Positions 1 to 8,053 of a DNA stretch of 64,000 nt are shown in pieces. Origin of the DNA: Alphaproteobacteria bacterium. GTDB lineage: Bacteria; Pseudomonadota; Alphaproteobacteria; Micavibrionales; Micavibrionaceae. The stretch is from contig JAHDXS010000003.1 of assembly GCA_023384135.1 (NCBI GenBank), positions 248,001 through 312,000 on the forward strand, read 5' to 3'. Position 1 is the stretch's first letter. Each line of letters starts with the position of its first letter. Below the pieces are notes generated by a model. It ran no database searches. It was not told where the DNA came from and worked only from the letters and a program-made list of their open reading frames with translations. The position numbers and the translations under genes were made by a program.

Positions 1-349
1 CACTTCTACTTGATACAGCCTCGTTAAGCCGGCCCGCTGTATCAGAGAAGGGGAATTGGATACCTTTTCTAGCTCTCGGATCGGTAACATGCGGAGAAAC
101 AATCTGCCAATAAACATGGTCAAGCGCAGCCCTGAGGTTATGAATTGCATCACCTGAGATAATCGCAATACGCTCTATAGAGGCGGTATTTCTTTTAACC
201 AGAGCCTGTCGTCGTTTAATGTGAGTATTGCTTTGTACGACATATGAAAAAGGCGGATCGTCACGAAGAACTTTTTTTATGTCTTCGATATGCTCTGACG
301 CTCTCTCAATTTTTAGAAAAGCGCTATGTGTCACCTTATTGATAGGCAT
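1..349 (-). CDS. Partial hypothetical protein (N-terminal 116 residues)
   Basis: A reverse-strand reading frame opens with ATG at 349 and stays open to the window edge, so only the N-terminal part is present. The translation begins MPINKVTHSAFLKIERASEH and contains a conserved-looking stretch HNLRAALDHVYWQI near residue 85. I recognise this HNLR(A/S)ALDH pattern from uncharacterised bacterial proteins often annotated only as hypothetical. The A+T-rich codon use differs from the GC-rich phage genes downstream. No function can be assigned. Confidence 0.7.
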   Translation of the reverse strand, partial: MPINKVTHSAFLKIERASEHIEDIKKVLRDDPPFSYVVQSNTHIKRRQALVKRNTASIERIAIISGDAIHNLRAALDHVYWQIVSPHVTDPRARKGIQFPFSDTAGRLNEAVSSRS

Positions 350-434
350 GACCAAATAACCTCAAAAAAATGGAACAGAGCTTAAAACCTAAACTCAACA
401 CGCCTACCATACCAACACAAATCGCGGTCTAAAT

Positions 435-540
435 GGATTCCCGCCTACGCGGGAATGACGCTGGTTCTCGTCGAGCGCGTCGTGATCATTGTGTTTCAAA
501 AAACACCTTAGCGTCTTCGCGCCTTCGCGATTCAGCCTCC
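435..540. repeat. Composite REP-like intergenic repeats
   Basis: A palindromic unit at 435-459 (ggattcccgcctacgcggga followed by atgac) is followed at about 481-535 by a second unit, ending cttcgcgccttcgcgattca. Both types recur in other gaps of this window (5.5, 20, 22, 30, 46 and 57 kb). They are host-genome intergenic repeats, not coding; short frames through them are artefacts. Confidence 0.8.
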
Positions 541-593
541 CCCGTCCCATACCCCCGCACACACCTGGTCGATTAGGAATATTATCACAATTA

Positions 594-627
594 TTTTCTT
601 GACACCGGAAAAATCTTATAGCATAAA
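594..627 (+). promoter_or_regulatory. Candidate promoter for the phage late operon
   Basis: A consensus -35 TTGACA lies at 599-604 and a weaker -10 (CATAAA) at 622-627, spacing 17. The 14-base stretch ttttcttgacaccg (594-607) recurs exactly at 6409-6422 upstream of the capsid gene, which supports it as a shared element-specific promoter. It sits about 110 bp upstream of the first structural-module gene. Confidence 0.55.
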
Positions 628-735
628 AGAGAACAATATAAGAACATTCTTTTTCAAAAAAAGGAACAAAGCAAAAACAAACACCCCGAAAACCCCGCAC
701 CCCCCGCAAAAACACCCAAGGCAAAAGGCAAGACC

Positions 736-1206
736 ATGACAAACAGGCAAAAACACGGAATCCCGGTCCTCCGGGACGCAAAAACCGTCCCCTTCGACAC
801 GGTGGAGGACGTCTGGTTCTGGTTCATCGCGGCCCAGCAGGCCCGAATCGACGGTGCGCGAATCACGGCGGGGCAGGCGCTGGTCGAACGCCCGTGTGAG
901 CCGCTCGACATCCTCAAGATTCTCGACCGCCTCTACCGCCAGCGCACCCTGACGATGGATCACCTGATGGTCCTGCGCTTTTATGGCCGCCGCAACATGG
1001 CGCCCGACCCGCGCCGCATCAAGGAGGTCCGCGCCAGCAAACTCTGGCGGCAGGCGATGGACCGCCTCGAATCCGTATTCGAATCCAAGGGCATCCTGCG
1101 CGCCAACAGCTGGCTGATCCGCTTCGACCCCGACCGCCAAAAGCCGCACACCAATTTCACACCGCAACCGCAACGCAACCTCTGGGAAGGGATCGCCGCC
1201 GAATGA
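736..1206 (+). CDS. Phage-module hypothetical protein, possibly small-terminase-like
   Basis: This 156-aa protein is the first gene of the structural run and overlaps the next gene by four bases (ATGA type), which implies co-translation. The first 60 residues include an acidic/aromatic stretch (VEDVWFWFIAAQQARIDG). The region around residues 70-120 (LTMDHLMVLRFYGRRNMAPDP and following helix) resembles a helical DNA-binding unit. Its place ahead of the portal gene would suit a small terminase subunit or packaging regulator, but no family motif proves this. Treat it as a conserved phage protein of unknown function. Confidence 0.6.
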   Translation: MTNRQKHGIPVLRDAKTVPFDTVEDVWFWFIAAQQARIDGARITAGQALVERPCEPLDILKILDRLYRQRTLTMDHLMVLRFYGRRNMAPDPRRIKEVRASKLWRQAMDRLESVFESKGILRANSWLIRFDPDRQKPHTNFTPQPQRNLWEGIAAE

Positions 1207-1685
1207 CCGCCGCAACCGAACACACAAACGCCGAATCGCAACGCACCGTCTGGGTCGCCTTCACCGGGCAGACCGAGCTGCCCTGCCTGCGCCTGCTCAA
1301 ACCCGGCTTCCGCCACTGCTTCGCCATCATCAGGGAGGAGGGGAACTGGATCGCGCTCGACCCGCTCGCCAACCGCATGGATGTAAGCGTCCACTCCGCC
1401 GCGAACGGCTTCGACATGCCCCGGTGGCTGCGTTCGCGCGGCCTCACCGTGATCGAGGCCCGCACCGAAAACCACGCGCGCCCCGCGCCGCTCATGCCGC
1501 TGACCTGCGTGGAGGCCGTGAAAAGAATCCTCGGCCTGCGCGCCCGCCTGATCTTCACCCCGTGGCAGCTATACCGCCATTTGCACACACAGGCCTGCCG
1601 CCCCGAAACCCGCCGCGCCCTCTTCGAGAGCCTGCAACAGATGCAACAGAACCAAACGAAAGGAACCCTCTCATGGGAAGTCTAA
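1203..1685 (+). CDS. Phage-module protein with possible permuted papain-like fold
   Basis: This 160-aa protein is encoded between the first gene of the module and the small protein ahead of the portal. An N-terminal motif FRHCFAIIREEGNWIALDPL (about residues 38-57) supplies a His, and a later LTCVEAVKRILGL (about residues 101-113) supplies a Cys at the start of a helix. His before Cys is the order in circularly permuted NlpC/P60-like enzymes, so a hydrolase or deacylase role is conceivable. This is inference from two motifs only; no signal peptide or membrane segment is visible. Its last 13 bases overlap the next start. Confidence 0.55.
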   Translation: MTAATEHTNAESQRTVWVAFTGQTELPCLRLLKPGFRHCFAIIREEGNWIALDPLANRMDVSVHSAANGFDMPRWLRSRGLTVIEARTENHARPAPLMPLTCVEAVKRILGLRARLIFTPWQLYRHLHTQACRPETRRALFESLQQMQQNQTKGTLSWEV

Positions 1686-1933
1686 CCTCGCGCCCCAAGG
1701 CGCCCGCAACCCGCACCGTGATCGTGCAAAGCCCCGCCGTGACGACTCCCTCGGTGGCAACGCCCGACCCGCAAACCCCCGCGACGCCAACGCCGGCGGA
1801 ACAGGCCGCGCAGGCCCGCACCCGTGATCTCCTCACCCGCCGACGCGGCGTGCTGGGCACCATCGGCACGGGCTTTCGCGGCCTGCTCGGCGCGAACAAC
1901 ACCACCAACCGCAAAACCCTGCTCGGAGAATAA
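1673..1933 (+). CDS. Small phage protein upstream of portal
   Basis: An 86-aa protein starting MGSLTSRPKAP from ATG 1673, chosen because aaagga lies just upstream; a longer frame to 1424 would run deep inside the preceding gene. The N-terminal half is rich in Pro/Ala/Thr and looks disordered. The C-terminal half is basic and Gly-rich, ending with NRKTLLGE. A small protein ending in RKTLLG is common beside portal genes in podovirus-like elements, possibly a structural or assembly factor. The function is unknown. Confidence 0.65.
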   Translation: MGSLTSRPKAPATRTVIVQSPAVTTPSVATPDPQTPATPTPAEQAAQARTRDLLTRRRGVLGTIGTGFRGLLGANNTTNRKTLLGE

Positions 1934-1936
1934 GCG

Positions 1937-3472
1937 ATGAAACCCCGCACCATCACCCGCATCAACCCGCAAACGCAGGAAAGCGAAGATAACGCCGCCG
2001 CCCGTATCATCGAGCGCTACGAAGCCGCCCGCCGCAAGCGCGGCGACTGGACCCGCCTGTGGGAGGAATGTTACGAATACGCGCTGCCCCAGCGCGGCGG
2101 ATTTTTGGGTGAGCCTATCCCCGGTGCGCCCCGCAACAATCATATCTACGACGCCACCGCGATGGACGCCGCCGACCAGCTCGCCTCCAGCCTGCTGGCG
2201 AACCTCACGCCCGCATGGTCGCAATGGTTCGGCCTAAAGCCTGGCCCCGATCTCTCGCCCGCCGAAGCCGCCGCCCTCGCGCCCGTTCTGGAAAAGGCCG
2301 CGAAGACCATTCAATCCCATTTCGACCGCTCCAACTTCACCGTCGAGATTCACCAATGCTATCTCGATATGGTGGTGGGCGGCACGGCCTCGCTCTCGTT
2401 CGAGGAGGCCGAACCCGGCGGCTTCTCCGCCTTCAAATTCTCCTGCCTCCCGCTCTCGCAGGTCGTGCTGGAGGAGGGGCCGGACGGCCGCCTCGAAGGC
2501 GCTTACCGCCGCATCCCTTTAACGCTCGACCAGATTCTCGACCGTTACCCCTACGCGGAAATCCCCGCGAATATGCTCGAAGTCGCCTCCCGCGATCCGC
2601 AGACGCGCTTCGTCGTTCTCGAATCCGTCCTGCCTGCGGGCCTCAATTTCGAATACACCGCGTTGCTCGATGACCCCTCCGCCCCGCCGCGCATCCTGCA
2701 ATCCGGCGCGTTCGAGCAATCGCCCGTCATCAGCTTCCGCTGGATCAAATCCCCCGGCGAAACCTATGGCCGCTCGCCCGTCATGAAGGCGCTGCCCGAC
2801 ATTAAAACGGCGAACAAGGTGGTGGAGCTGATCCTGAAAAACGCCTCCATCGCCGTGACCGGAATCTGGCAGGCCGACGACGACGGCGTTCTGAACCCCG
2901 CGAATATCCAGCTTGTTCCGGGCAGCATCATCCCCAAGGCCATCGGCTCGAAGGGGCTTCAGCCGCTCGACATGCCGGGCCGCTTCGATGTCTCGCAGCT
3001 CATCCTCGAAAATCTCCAGTCCCGCATCCGCCACGCGCTCCTGACCGACAAGCTCTCGCCCGTATCTTCGCCGCGCATGACCGCGACCGAGGTGCTCGAA
3101 CGCTCGGCGGAAATGTCGCTGCTTCTGGGCGCCACCTATGGCCGCTTGCAGACCGAACTTCTGACCCCGCTCGTCAAACGCGCCTTTTCCATCCTCCGCC
3201 GCCGGGGTGAGGTGCCCGACATCGCGCTCGATGGCCGCCTCGTCGCGGTCGATTACCGCTCGCCGCTGGCAAAGGCGCAGGGCCAGAGGAACGTCCAGAA
3301 CACCCTGACCTGGATCACCTCCGTCCTCGCCATGGGCCCCGAAGCCGCCCAGAGCGTGAACCTCCCTGCTGCCGCGCGGTTTCTGGGCGAGGCGCTGTCC
3401 GTGCCCTCCGATCTCATCCGCGCGGAACTTCTCCAGCCCGCGATTCCCGTCCAACCCGAACGAAAGGACTGA
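1937..3472 (+). CDS. Portal (head-to-tail connector) protein, T7 gp8-like
   Basis: A 511-aa protein of the size expected for podovirus head-tail connectors. It would form the dodecameric ring at the capsid vertex through which DNA is packaged and ejected. Supporting regions are the N-terminal WTRLWEECYEYALPQ, the block DQLASSLLANLTPAWSQWFG and the C-terminal TATEVLERSAEMSLLLGATYGRLQTELLTPLV, all typical of the T7 gp8/head-tail connector family. It starts three bases after the preceding stop with a ggaga ribosome site. The scaffold and capsid genes follow, as in T7-like phages. Confidence 0.92.
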   Translation: MKPRTITRINPQTQESEDNAAARIIERYEAARRKRGDWTRLWEECYEYALPQRGGFLGEPIPGAPRNNHIYDATAMDAADQLASSLLANLTPAWSQWFGLKPGPDLSPAEAAALAPVLEKAAKTIQSHFDRSNFTVEIHQCYLDMVVGGTASLSFEEAEPGGFSAFKFSCLPLSQVVLEEGPDGRLEGAYRRIPLTLDQILDRYPYAEIPANMLEVASRDPQTRFVVLESVLPAGLNFEYTALLDDPSAPPRILQSGAFEQSPVISFRWIKSPGETYGRSPVMKALPDIKTANKVVELILKNASIAVTGIWQADDDGVLNPANIQLVPGSIIPKAIGSKGLQPLDMPGRFDVSQLILENLQSRIRHALLTDKLSPVSSPRMTATEVLERSAEMSLLLGATYGRLQTELLTPLVKRAFSILRRRGEVPDIALDGRLVAVDYRSPLAKAQGQRNVQNTLTWITSVLAMGPEAAQSVNLPAAARFLGEALSVPSDLIRAELLQPAIPVQPERKD

Positions 3473-3475
3473 TCC

Positions 3476-3754
3476 ATGTTCACACGCCGCAACGAACCGC
3501 AAGATCCCAACGGCCCCTTCGTCTACCGTGCGCCGGAGCCGCAAAATCTCGAACTGCGCGAGATCGAGAAATGCTTCGCGCGTCTTTTCTCCACCGACGA
3601 CGGTCGCCGCGCCCTGGGCTATCTTCAGGCCGTAACCTTCCAACGTGCGCTCAGCCCGGCCTCGTCCGACCAGCAACTCCGCTACGCCGAGGGGCAGCGC
3701 GCGATGGTCGCCACCATCCTGCGCCTCATCGACCGTGGCCGGAACCCCGCATAA
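3476..3754 (+). CDS. Bbp19-like phage protein
   Basis: A 92-aa protein between portal and scaffold. The core EIEKCFARLFSTDDGRRALG followed by an aromatic segment and YAEGQRAMVATILRLIDRG fits the small Bbp19-type proteins found at this position in podovirus-like elements. It is probably a virion or assembly accessory factor. The start ATG at 3476 is three bases after the portal stop, so translation is probably coupled. Confidence 0.7.
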   Translation: MFTRRNEPQDPNGPFVYRAPEPQNLELREIEKCFARLFSTDDGRRALGYLQAVTFQRALSPASSDQQLRYAEGQRAMVATILRLIDRGRNPA

Positions 3755-3786
3755 CGAACCCCGAACCTCAACCCAAGGAGTCAAAC

Positions 3787-4440
3787 ATGACCGAAAACCT
3801 GCTCACCAACGAGATCCCCGAGAAATTCCTCGACCCCGAAAGCGGCGAGCTGCGACTCGACCGCCTGCTGCAATCCTACCGCGCGTTGGAGAATAAACTC
3901 TCCGGCACGCCCGCCGCGCCCAAAAGCCCGGATGAATATTGCATCGACTGCGCCCACGGCCTCTTCAAGCCCGACGCCGAGATCAACGCCCGCCTGCATC
4001 AGATGGGCTTCACCCAGGAACAGGCGCAGGAGGTCTATAACCTCGCCGCCGAAAAGCTGATCCCGATGATCGCCGAACTGGCCGCCGAATTTCAGGCCGA
4101 CCGCGAGGTGGAAAAACTCGTCACCCATTTCGGCGGCGCGGAAAACTGGCGCGAAATCTCCCGCCAGCTTCTCGCCTTCGGCCAGAAAAACCTGCCGCCC
4201 GAAGTTCTGGATAGCCTGTCCTCGTCTTTTGAAGGCGTTCTGGCCCTCCACCGCATGATGAAGGGGGAGGAACCCAAACTCAGCCGCACCCCTTCCAAGG
4301 GCGGCGAAACCCCCGGCGAGCGCGAACTATCCTCGATGATGCGCGACCCGCGCTACTGGCGCGAACGCGATCCAGCCTTCGTTGAAAAAGTCACCGAAGG
4401 TTTTAAGAAACTTTATGGCTCCTCTGACCGAATGGGGTGA
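3787..4440 (+). CDS. Capsid scaffold-like protein
   Basis: The ATG at 3787 is chosen because a strong aaggag lies six bases upstream, giving 217 aa. The protein is acidic and mainly helical, beginning MTENLLTNEIPEKFLDPESG. It contains PDEYCIDCAHGLFKPDAEIN and GFTQEQAQEVYNLAAEKLIP, features of T7 gp9-type capsid assembly/scaffolding proteins, and ends in a basic helix (EKVTEGFKKLYGSSDRMG) that could bind capsid. It would direct procapsid assembly and leave before maturation. A terminator follows, and the capsid gene is displaced 2.2 kb downstream, which is unusual. Confidence 0.8.
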   Translation: MTENLLTNEIPEKFLDPESGELRLDRLLQSYRALENKLSGTPAAPKSPDEYCIDCAHGLFKPDAEINARLHQMGFTQEQAQEVYNLAAEKLIPMIAELAAEFQADREVEKLVTHFGGAENWREISRQLLAFGQKNLPPEVLDSLSSSFEGVLALHRMMKGEEPKLSRTPSKGGETPGERELSSMMRDPRYWRERDPAFVEKVTEGFKKLYGSSDRMG

Positions 4441-4502
4441 TGAAGGCCACGTTGAACGTATGAACGACACGGCTTTTCATTGAATACTGCCTCATGAAAA
4501 CT

Positions 4503-4537
4503 CGAAAGGCCCGCGCACCTGCGGGCCTTTTTTTCTG
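4503..4537 (+). terminator. Rho-independent terminator after scaffold gene
   Basis: The hairpin aaaggcccgc-gcacct-gcgggccttt is followed by a T run (ttttttt). It closes the first structural operon (736-4440) and implies that capsid transcription needs its own promoter. Confidence 0.85.
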
Positions 4538-4618
4538 ACGCTAATTTTTTCTTGCTGCATCTGCGAAGGCCGACATATAAAGAATGCGGAGAAACTGTTT
4601 AGAAATGTCCCGATCGCC

Positions 4619-5428
4619 ATGCCCGACGGCTTGACCAGCGGTTTTGTGCCTTTGCGCCTGAATTTCGAAGCGGCTCAGGAAAACGGCCGCTTCTATATCT
4701 ATTCCATATGGAACCGCAAAAAAGACAAATACTATGTCGGCATCTCGCGCAACCCGCCGCGCCGCATCAACGAACAGCTCCGCTCAAAGGCCGAACTGAA
4801 AGACGATTACGCGCAGGAAGCGACGGCCGATCAGACCCGCGCCCCCGAAGACCGCGTGTTCGAATGCGGCATCCTGAACCCCGAAGGTTATGAAACCCCC
4901 TTCATTGGCTGCATCGCCGAAGTGCTCTACATGGTCAATCTCGAAAAAATGGGCAAGGCCGTATACAACCGCAATAAATTCGGCGGCCACCCGGAATTGA
5001 AAGACCAGCGTCTGGCCTTCGAGGCGGTGGTGAAAATCATCGACCCGTGCCTGATGGGCCACCCCACGGATCAGGAAATGCTGTCGCTGGAAAAACATAT
5101 CGGCGAAATCCGCGAATACGCTGCGCAGGTCGGGCATCAGGGCGTCTTCGACCGGGAATTCATGGTCGCGCTTGAAAGCGCATGGGACGATTACACCGAA
5201 CGCCGCAGACAGGCGGGCTTCGGCCGCAAGCCGCTCTCGACCCGCATAGCCTTCGCCGACGAATATCAAAGGCTCTCAGCCGTAAACGATAACGACCCGG
5301 CGGGCAAAACCCCGGTCTATCAGTATAAAATGCCGCTCGCTCTACCGGCGCCCGACAAAACGCCCGGCGCTTCCCGCTACGAGGACGCGCACCACGCCGT
5401 CGCGGGGGACGAACCCGAACCGTTTTAA
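4619..5428 (+). CDS. GIY-YIG-like nuclease-domain protein
   Basis: This 269-aa protein carries an N-terminal GIY-YIG-like signature: FYIYSI at residues 25-30, YYVGIS at 38-43 and the following arginines RR at 48-49. Downstream, AEVLYMVNLEKMGKAVYNRN supplies the Glu and Asn expected for such a fold. The C-terminal half is unassigned. GIY-YIG enzymes cleave DNA with one metal ion; many phage ones are free-standing homing endonucleases. Its position between scaffold and capsid genes, on its own behind a terminator, fits an invading homing-type gene. Nuclease activity is inference. Confidence 0.65.
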   Translation: MPDGLTSGFVPLRLNFEAAQENGRFYIYSIWNRKKDKYYVGISRNPPRRINEQLRSKAELKDDYAQEATADQTRAPEDRVFECGILNPEGYETPFIGCIAEVLYMVNLEKMGKAVYNRNKFGGHPELKDQRLAFEAVVKIIDPCLMGHPTDQEMLSLEKHIGEIREYAAQVGHQGVFDREFMVALESAWDDYTERRRQAGFGRKPLSTRIAFADEYQRLSAVNDNDPAGKTPVYQYKMPLALPAPDKTPGASRYEDAHHAVAGDEPEPF

Positions 5429-5456
5429 AAATCCGTTTACCCTCAGGCCCCACCCG

Positions 5457-5830
5457 TCATCCTGAGCGCAGCGAAGGATCTCAAGCATAATCCCGAAAAC
5501 AGATCCTTCGGCTTTGCCTCAGGATGACGAAATCCTCTGAGCGCATCGTGTGCGTTGTGATCGTTGTGTTTGATAGGCCGCTTAGCGTCTTCGCGTCTTT
5601 GCGATTCATAGAGTGGATCCCGGCCTGCGCCGGAATGACGGAGGAGAATAGGAAGGCGTCATTGCGAACCCGCGCGAGCGGGTGAAGCAATCCATAAATC
5701 CGGTTGAGGTGGATTGCTTCGTCGGCTCAAGGGCCTCCTCGCAATGACAGAAGAGAACGCCAATAGCGTTGTGTACGCCGTGATCTTTGTGTTTTACGGA
5801 AAGCTTGGCGCCTTCGCGATTCACATAGGG
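5457..5830. repeat. Cluster of four host intergenic repeat types
   Basis: This gene-free stretch is a patchwork. At 5457-5528 is an inverted pair built on cctgagcgcagcgaaggatc and gatccttcggctttgcctca. At about 5545-5610 is the cttcgcgtctttgcgattca type. At 5611-5642 is the ggatcccggcctgcgccgga palindrome. At about 5655-5750 is a 95-bp inverted element with cattgcgaacccgcgcgagc and gcctcctcgcaatgac ends. A further cttcgcgattca unit ends near 5825. No gene is seen here. Confidence 0.85.
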
Positions 5831-5911
5831 CTTGCAGGCTTAACGGGCATACCCGAAAAAACAAGCCGCAAATCCTTGCAACTCAAAACTTGAAACTTAA
5901 TCTCTACCCGC

Positions 5912-6304
5912 TCAACTCATCTGCGAGTCGGTAAAGCTGCGGGAGACGAAATCGTCCACCACCTGCTGGAAACTGTCGCGGATCGCCTTCGTCATCGGCT
6001 GGAACTGCATCGCCACGCGGTTTTGCGACTTTCGCACCACGTTCGCCATGTGCGGCACGTCGAGAATCGTATCGCGCAGCTTGAATTTCATCGTCACCTC
6101 GAACGGCTCGTCCACGGCGAACAGCCGGTCGTCCGCCGCGATCATAAACCCGCCCATGCTCCAGTTCTCGACCGGATAGATCTTGCCGTCGATGATGGTC
6201 ACGCAGCTATCGCCCGCCCGCCGCGCAAAGCGCCGCCGCGTCGCATCGTCGCCGCTTTCGTCTTGGGGGGAGGAGGTGAAACTGGAGATGATTTTACCGA
6301 ACAT
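5912..6304 (-). CDS. PilZ-domain protein
   Basis: The protein, read from ATG 6304 (MFGKIISSF; a start at 6355 is also possible), is about 130 aa. It shows a PilZ signature: RRRFARR near residues 23-29 followed about 20 residues later by ENWSMGGFMIAAD, matching the RxxxR and (D/N)xSxxG halves that bind cyclic di-GMP. The C-terminal part (FEVTMKFKL and NRVAMQFQPM) fits the PilZ beta barrel. It is a likely c-di-GMP receptor, but it lies on the reverse strand inside a phage structural module between scaffold and capsid, an odd place for a host signalling gene. Confidence 0.8.
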   Translation of the reverse strand: MFGKIISSFTSSPQDESGDDATRRRFARRAGDSCVTIIDGKIYPVENWSMGGFMIAADDRLFAVDEPFEVTMKFKLRDTILDVPHMANVVRKSQNRVAMQFQPMTKAIRDSFQQVVDDFVSRSFTDSQMS

Positions 6305-6408
6305 GGCGCCGCCCGAATGAGTGAGATACACGATTACGAATCGATCATAGGCCATTTTTCAGAACAACTTAAGCAATGCCCGGAACGCCCGTCAAACTAT
6401 GCACGTTT

Positions 6409-6442
6409 TTTTCTTGACACCGTAGGAATTAATTCATATTAT
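6409..6442 (+). promoter_or_regulatory. Promoter for capsid operon
   Basis: TTGACA at 6414-6419 and TATTAT at 6437-6442 are separated by 17 bases, close to a sigma-70 consensus. The 14 bases at 6409-6422 are identical to those at 594-607. The element lies 200 bp upstream of the capsid gene, which has been separated from the scaffold gene by inserted genes and a terminator. Confidence 0.7.
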
Positions 6443-6644
6443 ACGATTATCAACGCCGGAAGTGCGCCCGTTTCAAAGGGATGCGTCCGGCGAAATTTTT
6501 TTCCGGGAATCGCAGACAACGCCCCGCGCGGACATCCTCCGCGCCGCGCCCGCGCGCCCCGTCCTCCGCCCCTCGGCCTCGCCACCAGAGACAACCGCGC
6601 CGGAGCCTTCACCCCCCGCAACAATCCTATGAAAGAGGTTAGAA

Positions 6645-7478
6645 ATGTCTACCACTCTCGATAACGCCTTCATCAAGCAGTTCGAACGCGAAGTGCATGA
6701 AGCCTACCAACGGCAGGGCAGCAAGCTCCGCAACACCGTCCGCACCATCGGCAACGTCAACGGCAGCTCCGCCGTGTTCCAGAAGGTCGGCAAGGGCACG
6801 GCCTCCACCAAATCCACCCACGGCATGGTCCCCGTGATGAACCTGAACCACACCAGCATAGAGGTCGTGCTTCAGGATTATTACGCGGGCGACTGGGTGG
6901 ACCGCCTCGACGAACTCAAGACGAATATCGACGAGCGTCAGGTCATCGCCAACGCCGGCGCGAACGCGCTGGGCCGCAAGACCGATGAACTGATCATTAA
7001 TGCGCTCGCCACCGCCTCCGCGCACACGGTCGTCGATTCCAACATCGGCATGACCAAGGATAAAATCCTGTCCGCCTTCCAGACCTTCGGCACCAACGAC
7101 GTGCCCGACGACGGCCAGCGTTTTTGCATCGTCGGCTGGAAACAGTGGAGCGAGCTTCTGGAGGTCGAGGAATTCGTCAACGCCGACTATATCGGCAAGG
7201 AATCTCTGCCCTTCGCCAGCATCACGCAGGCGAAAATGTTCCTCGGCACGGTCTTCATCCCGCACTCCGGCCTGCCAATCGACGGTAGCGATATCCGCTC
7301 GTGCTTCTACTACCACCGCACGGCGGTCGGCCACGCGGCGGCCAGCGACGTGAAGACCGACATCACCTGGCACGGCGACCGCGCCGCCCACTTCGTCAAC
7401 AACATGATGAGCCAGGGCGCGGGCCTGATCGACCAGAGCGGCATCGTCACCATCAAGTGCGACGAAACGCCTGATTAA
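6645..7478 (+). CDS. Major capsid protein
   Basis: A 277-aa protein following a gaaagagg ribosome site. Its position downstream of the scaffold gene and its sequence (N-terminal FEREVHEAYQRQGSKLRNTVR, central LDELKTNIDERQVIANAGANALGRKTDELI, and the C-terminal half with GDRAAHFVNNMMSQGAGLID) are typical of the phage capsid proteins found in alphaproteobacterial podovirus-like prophages. It would form the icosahedral shell. No protease gene is seen nearby, consistent with T7-like heads that mature without a prohead protease. Confidence 0.85.
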   Translation: MSTTLDNAFIKQFEREVHEAYQRQGSKLRNTVRTIGNVNGSSAVFQKVGKGTASTKSTHGMVPVMNLNHTSIEVVLQDYYAGDWVDRLDELKTNIDERQVIANAGANALGRKTDELIINALATASAHTVVDSNIGMTKDKILSAFQTFGTNDVPDDGQRFCIVGWKQWSELLEVEEFVNADYIGKESLPFASITQAKMFLGTVFIPHSGLPIDGSDIRSCFYYHRTAVGHAAASDVKTDITWHGDRAAHFVNNMMSQGAGLIDQSGIVTIKCDETPD

Positions 7479-7510
7479 TCCAACCCGAGAAAACATAAGG
7501 AGAAACCATC

Positions 7511-7750
7511 ATGGCTTTCATCGCATCCGACCTGAGCGTTCTGGCCTACGCCAATAACTTCACGCTCTGGCACTACACCACCACAGACAGTTCGGTCACC
7601 GCCGGCGGCTATTTCAACAAGGCCGTCGATATGCTGCGCGTGAACGATCTGATCATCGCCAACGTCGATACGGACGGCACGCCGGACACGACCTTCTATG
7701 TCGTGACCAGCAACAACGGCACGACCGTCGTCATCGCCGCCTACTCTTAA
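7511..7750 (+). CDS. Small phage protein after capsid (possible decoration protein)
   Basis: A 79-aa protein with a good ribosome site (aaggagaaacc) 33 bases after the capsid stop. It is beta-rich and polar, with N-terminal LSVLAYANNFTLWHYTTTDS and C-terminal TTFYVVTSNNGTTVVIAAYS. Small beta-rich proteins directly after capsid genes often decorate or stabilise the shell; that role is inferred from position and composition only. Confidence 0.65.
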   Translation: MAFIASDLSVLAYANNFTLWHYTTTDSSVTAGGYFNKAVDMLRVNDLIIANVDTDGTPDTTFYVVTSNNGTTVVIAAYS

Positions 7751-7772
7751 CGGTGGCTCATCCTTTGCTGAC

Positions 7773-7797
7773 GGCATCCCCGCGAAAGCGGGGATCC
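7773..7797. repeat. REP-like palindrome
   Basis: The palindrome ggcatccccgcgaaagcggg with its gatcc tail is the same host REP type seen elsewhere in the window. The rest of the 7751-7982 gap shows no gene. Confidence 0.7.
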
Positions 7798-7982
7798 ACA
7801 GCAACGGCCAAAACCCAAGAGAGCAGGGCGGGTCCTGCCCTGAACGCTCCGGCCATCAACGCCGGAGCCTGAGACGACGCGGGCTTGAGCGCGTGAGCCT
7901 CCTCCTCACATGTCCGTAACGCTCGCCCCCGTGCCGTAAAGTCGCGGCCCCGATCCGCGCCCGGACCCTATCGACGCCCCCG

Positions 7983-8031
7983 GTGCAGCTCCTCATGTCT
8001 ACAGCGTGAGGGGCTGCACTTCCTTTTTTTT
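7983..8031 (+). terminator. Rho-independent terminator after capsid operon
   Basis: The arms gtgcagctcctca and tgaggggctgcac pair over 13 positions (one G-T) around an 11-base loop and are followed by tccttttttttaaa. It ends the capsid transcript ahead of the tail genes. Confidence 0.85.
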
Positions 8032-8053
8032 AAACAGTTTTTAGGAGAATCTC

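Noticed and set aside
404-781. Short reverse frames through the repeat cluster near position 450
   Set aside because: They translate palindromic REP units (for example RHSRVGGNP) and have no gene character.
2519-3784. Reverse-strand 421-codon frame over the portal gene
   Set aside because: Antisense shadow of the portal protein, which is well supported by family motifs and position.
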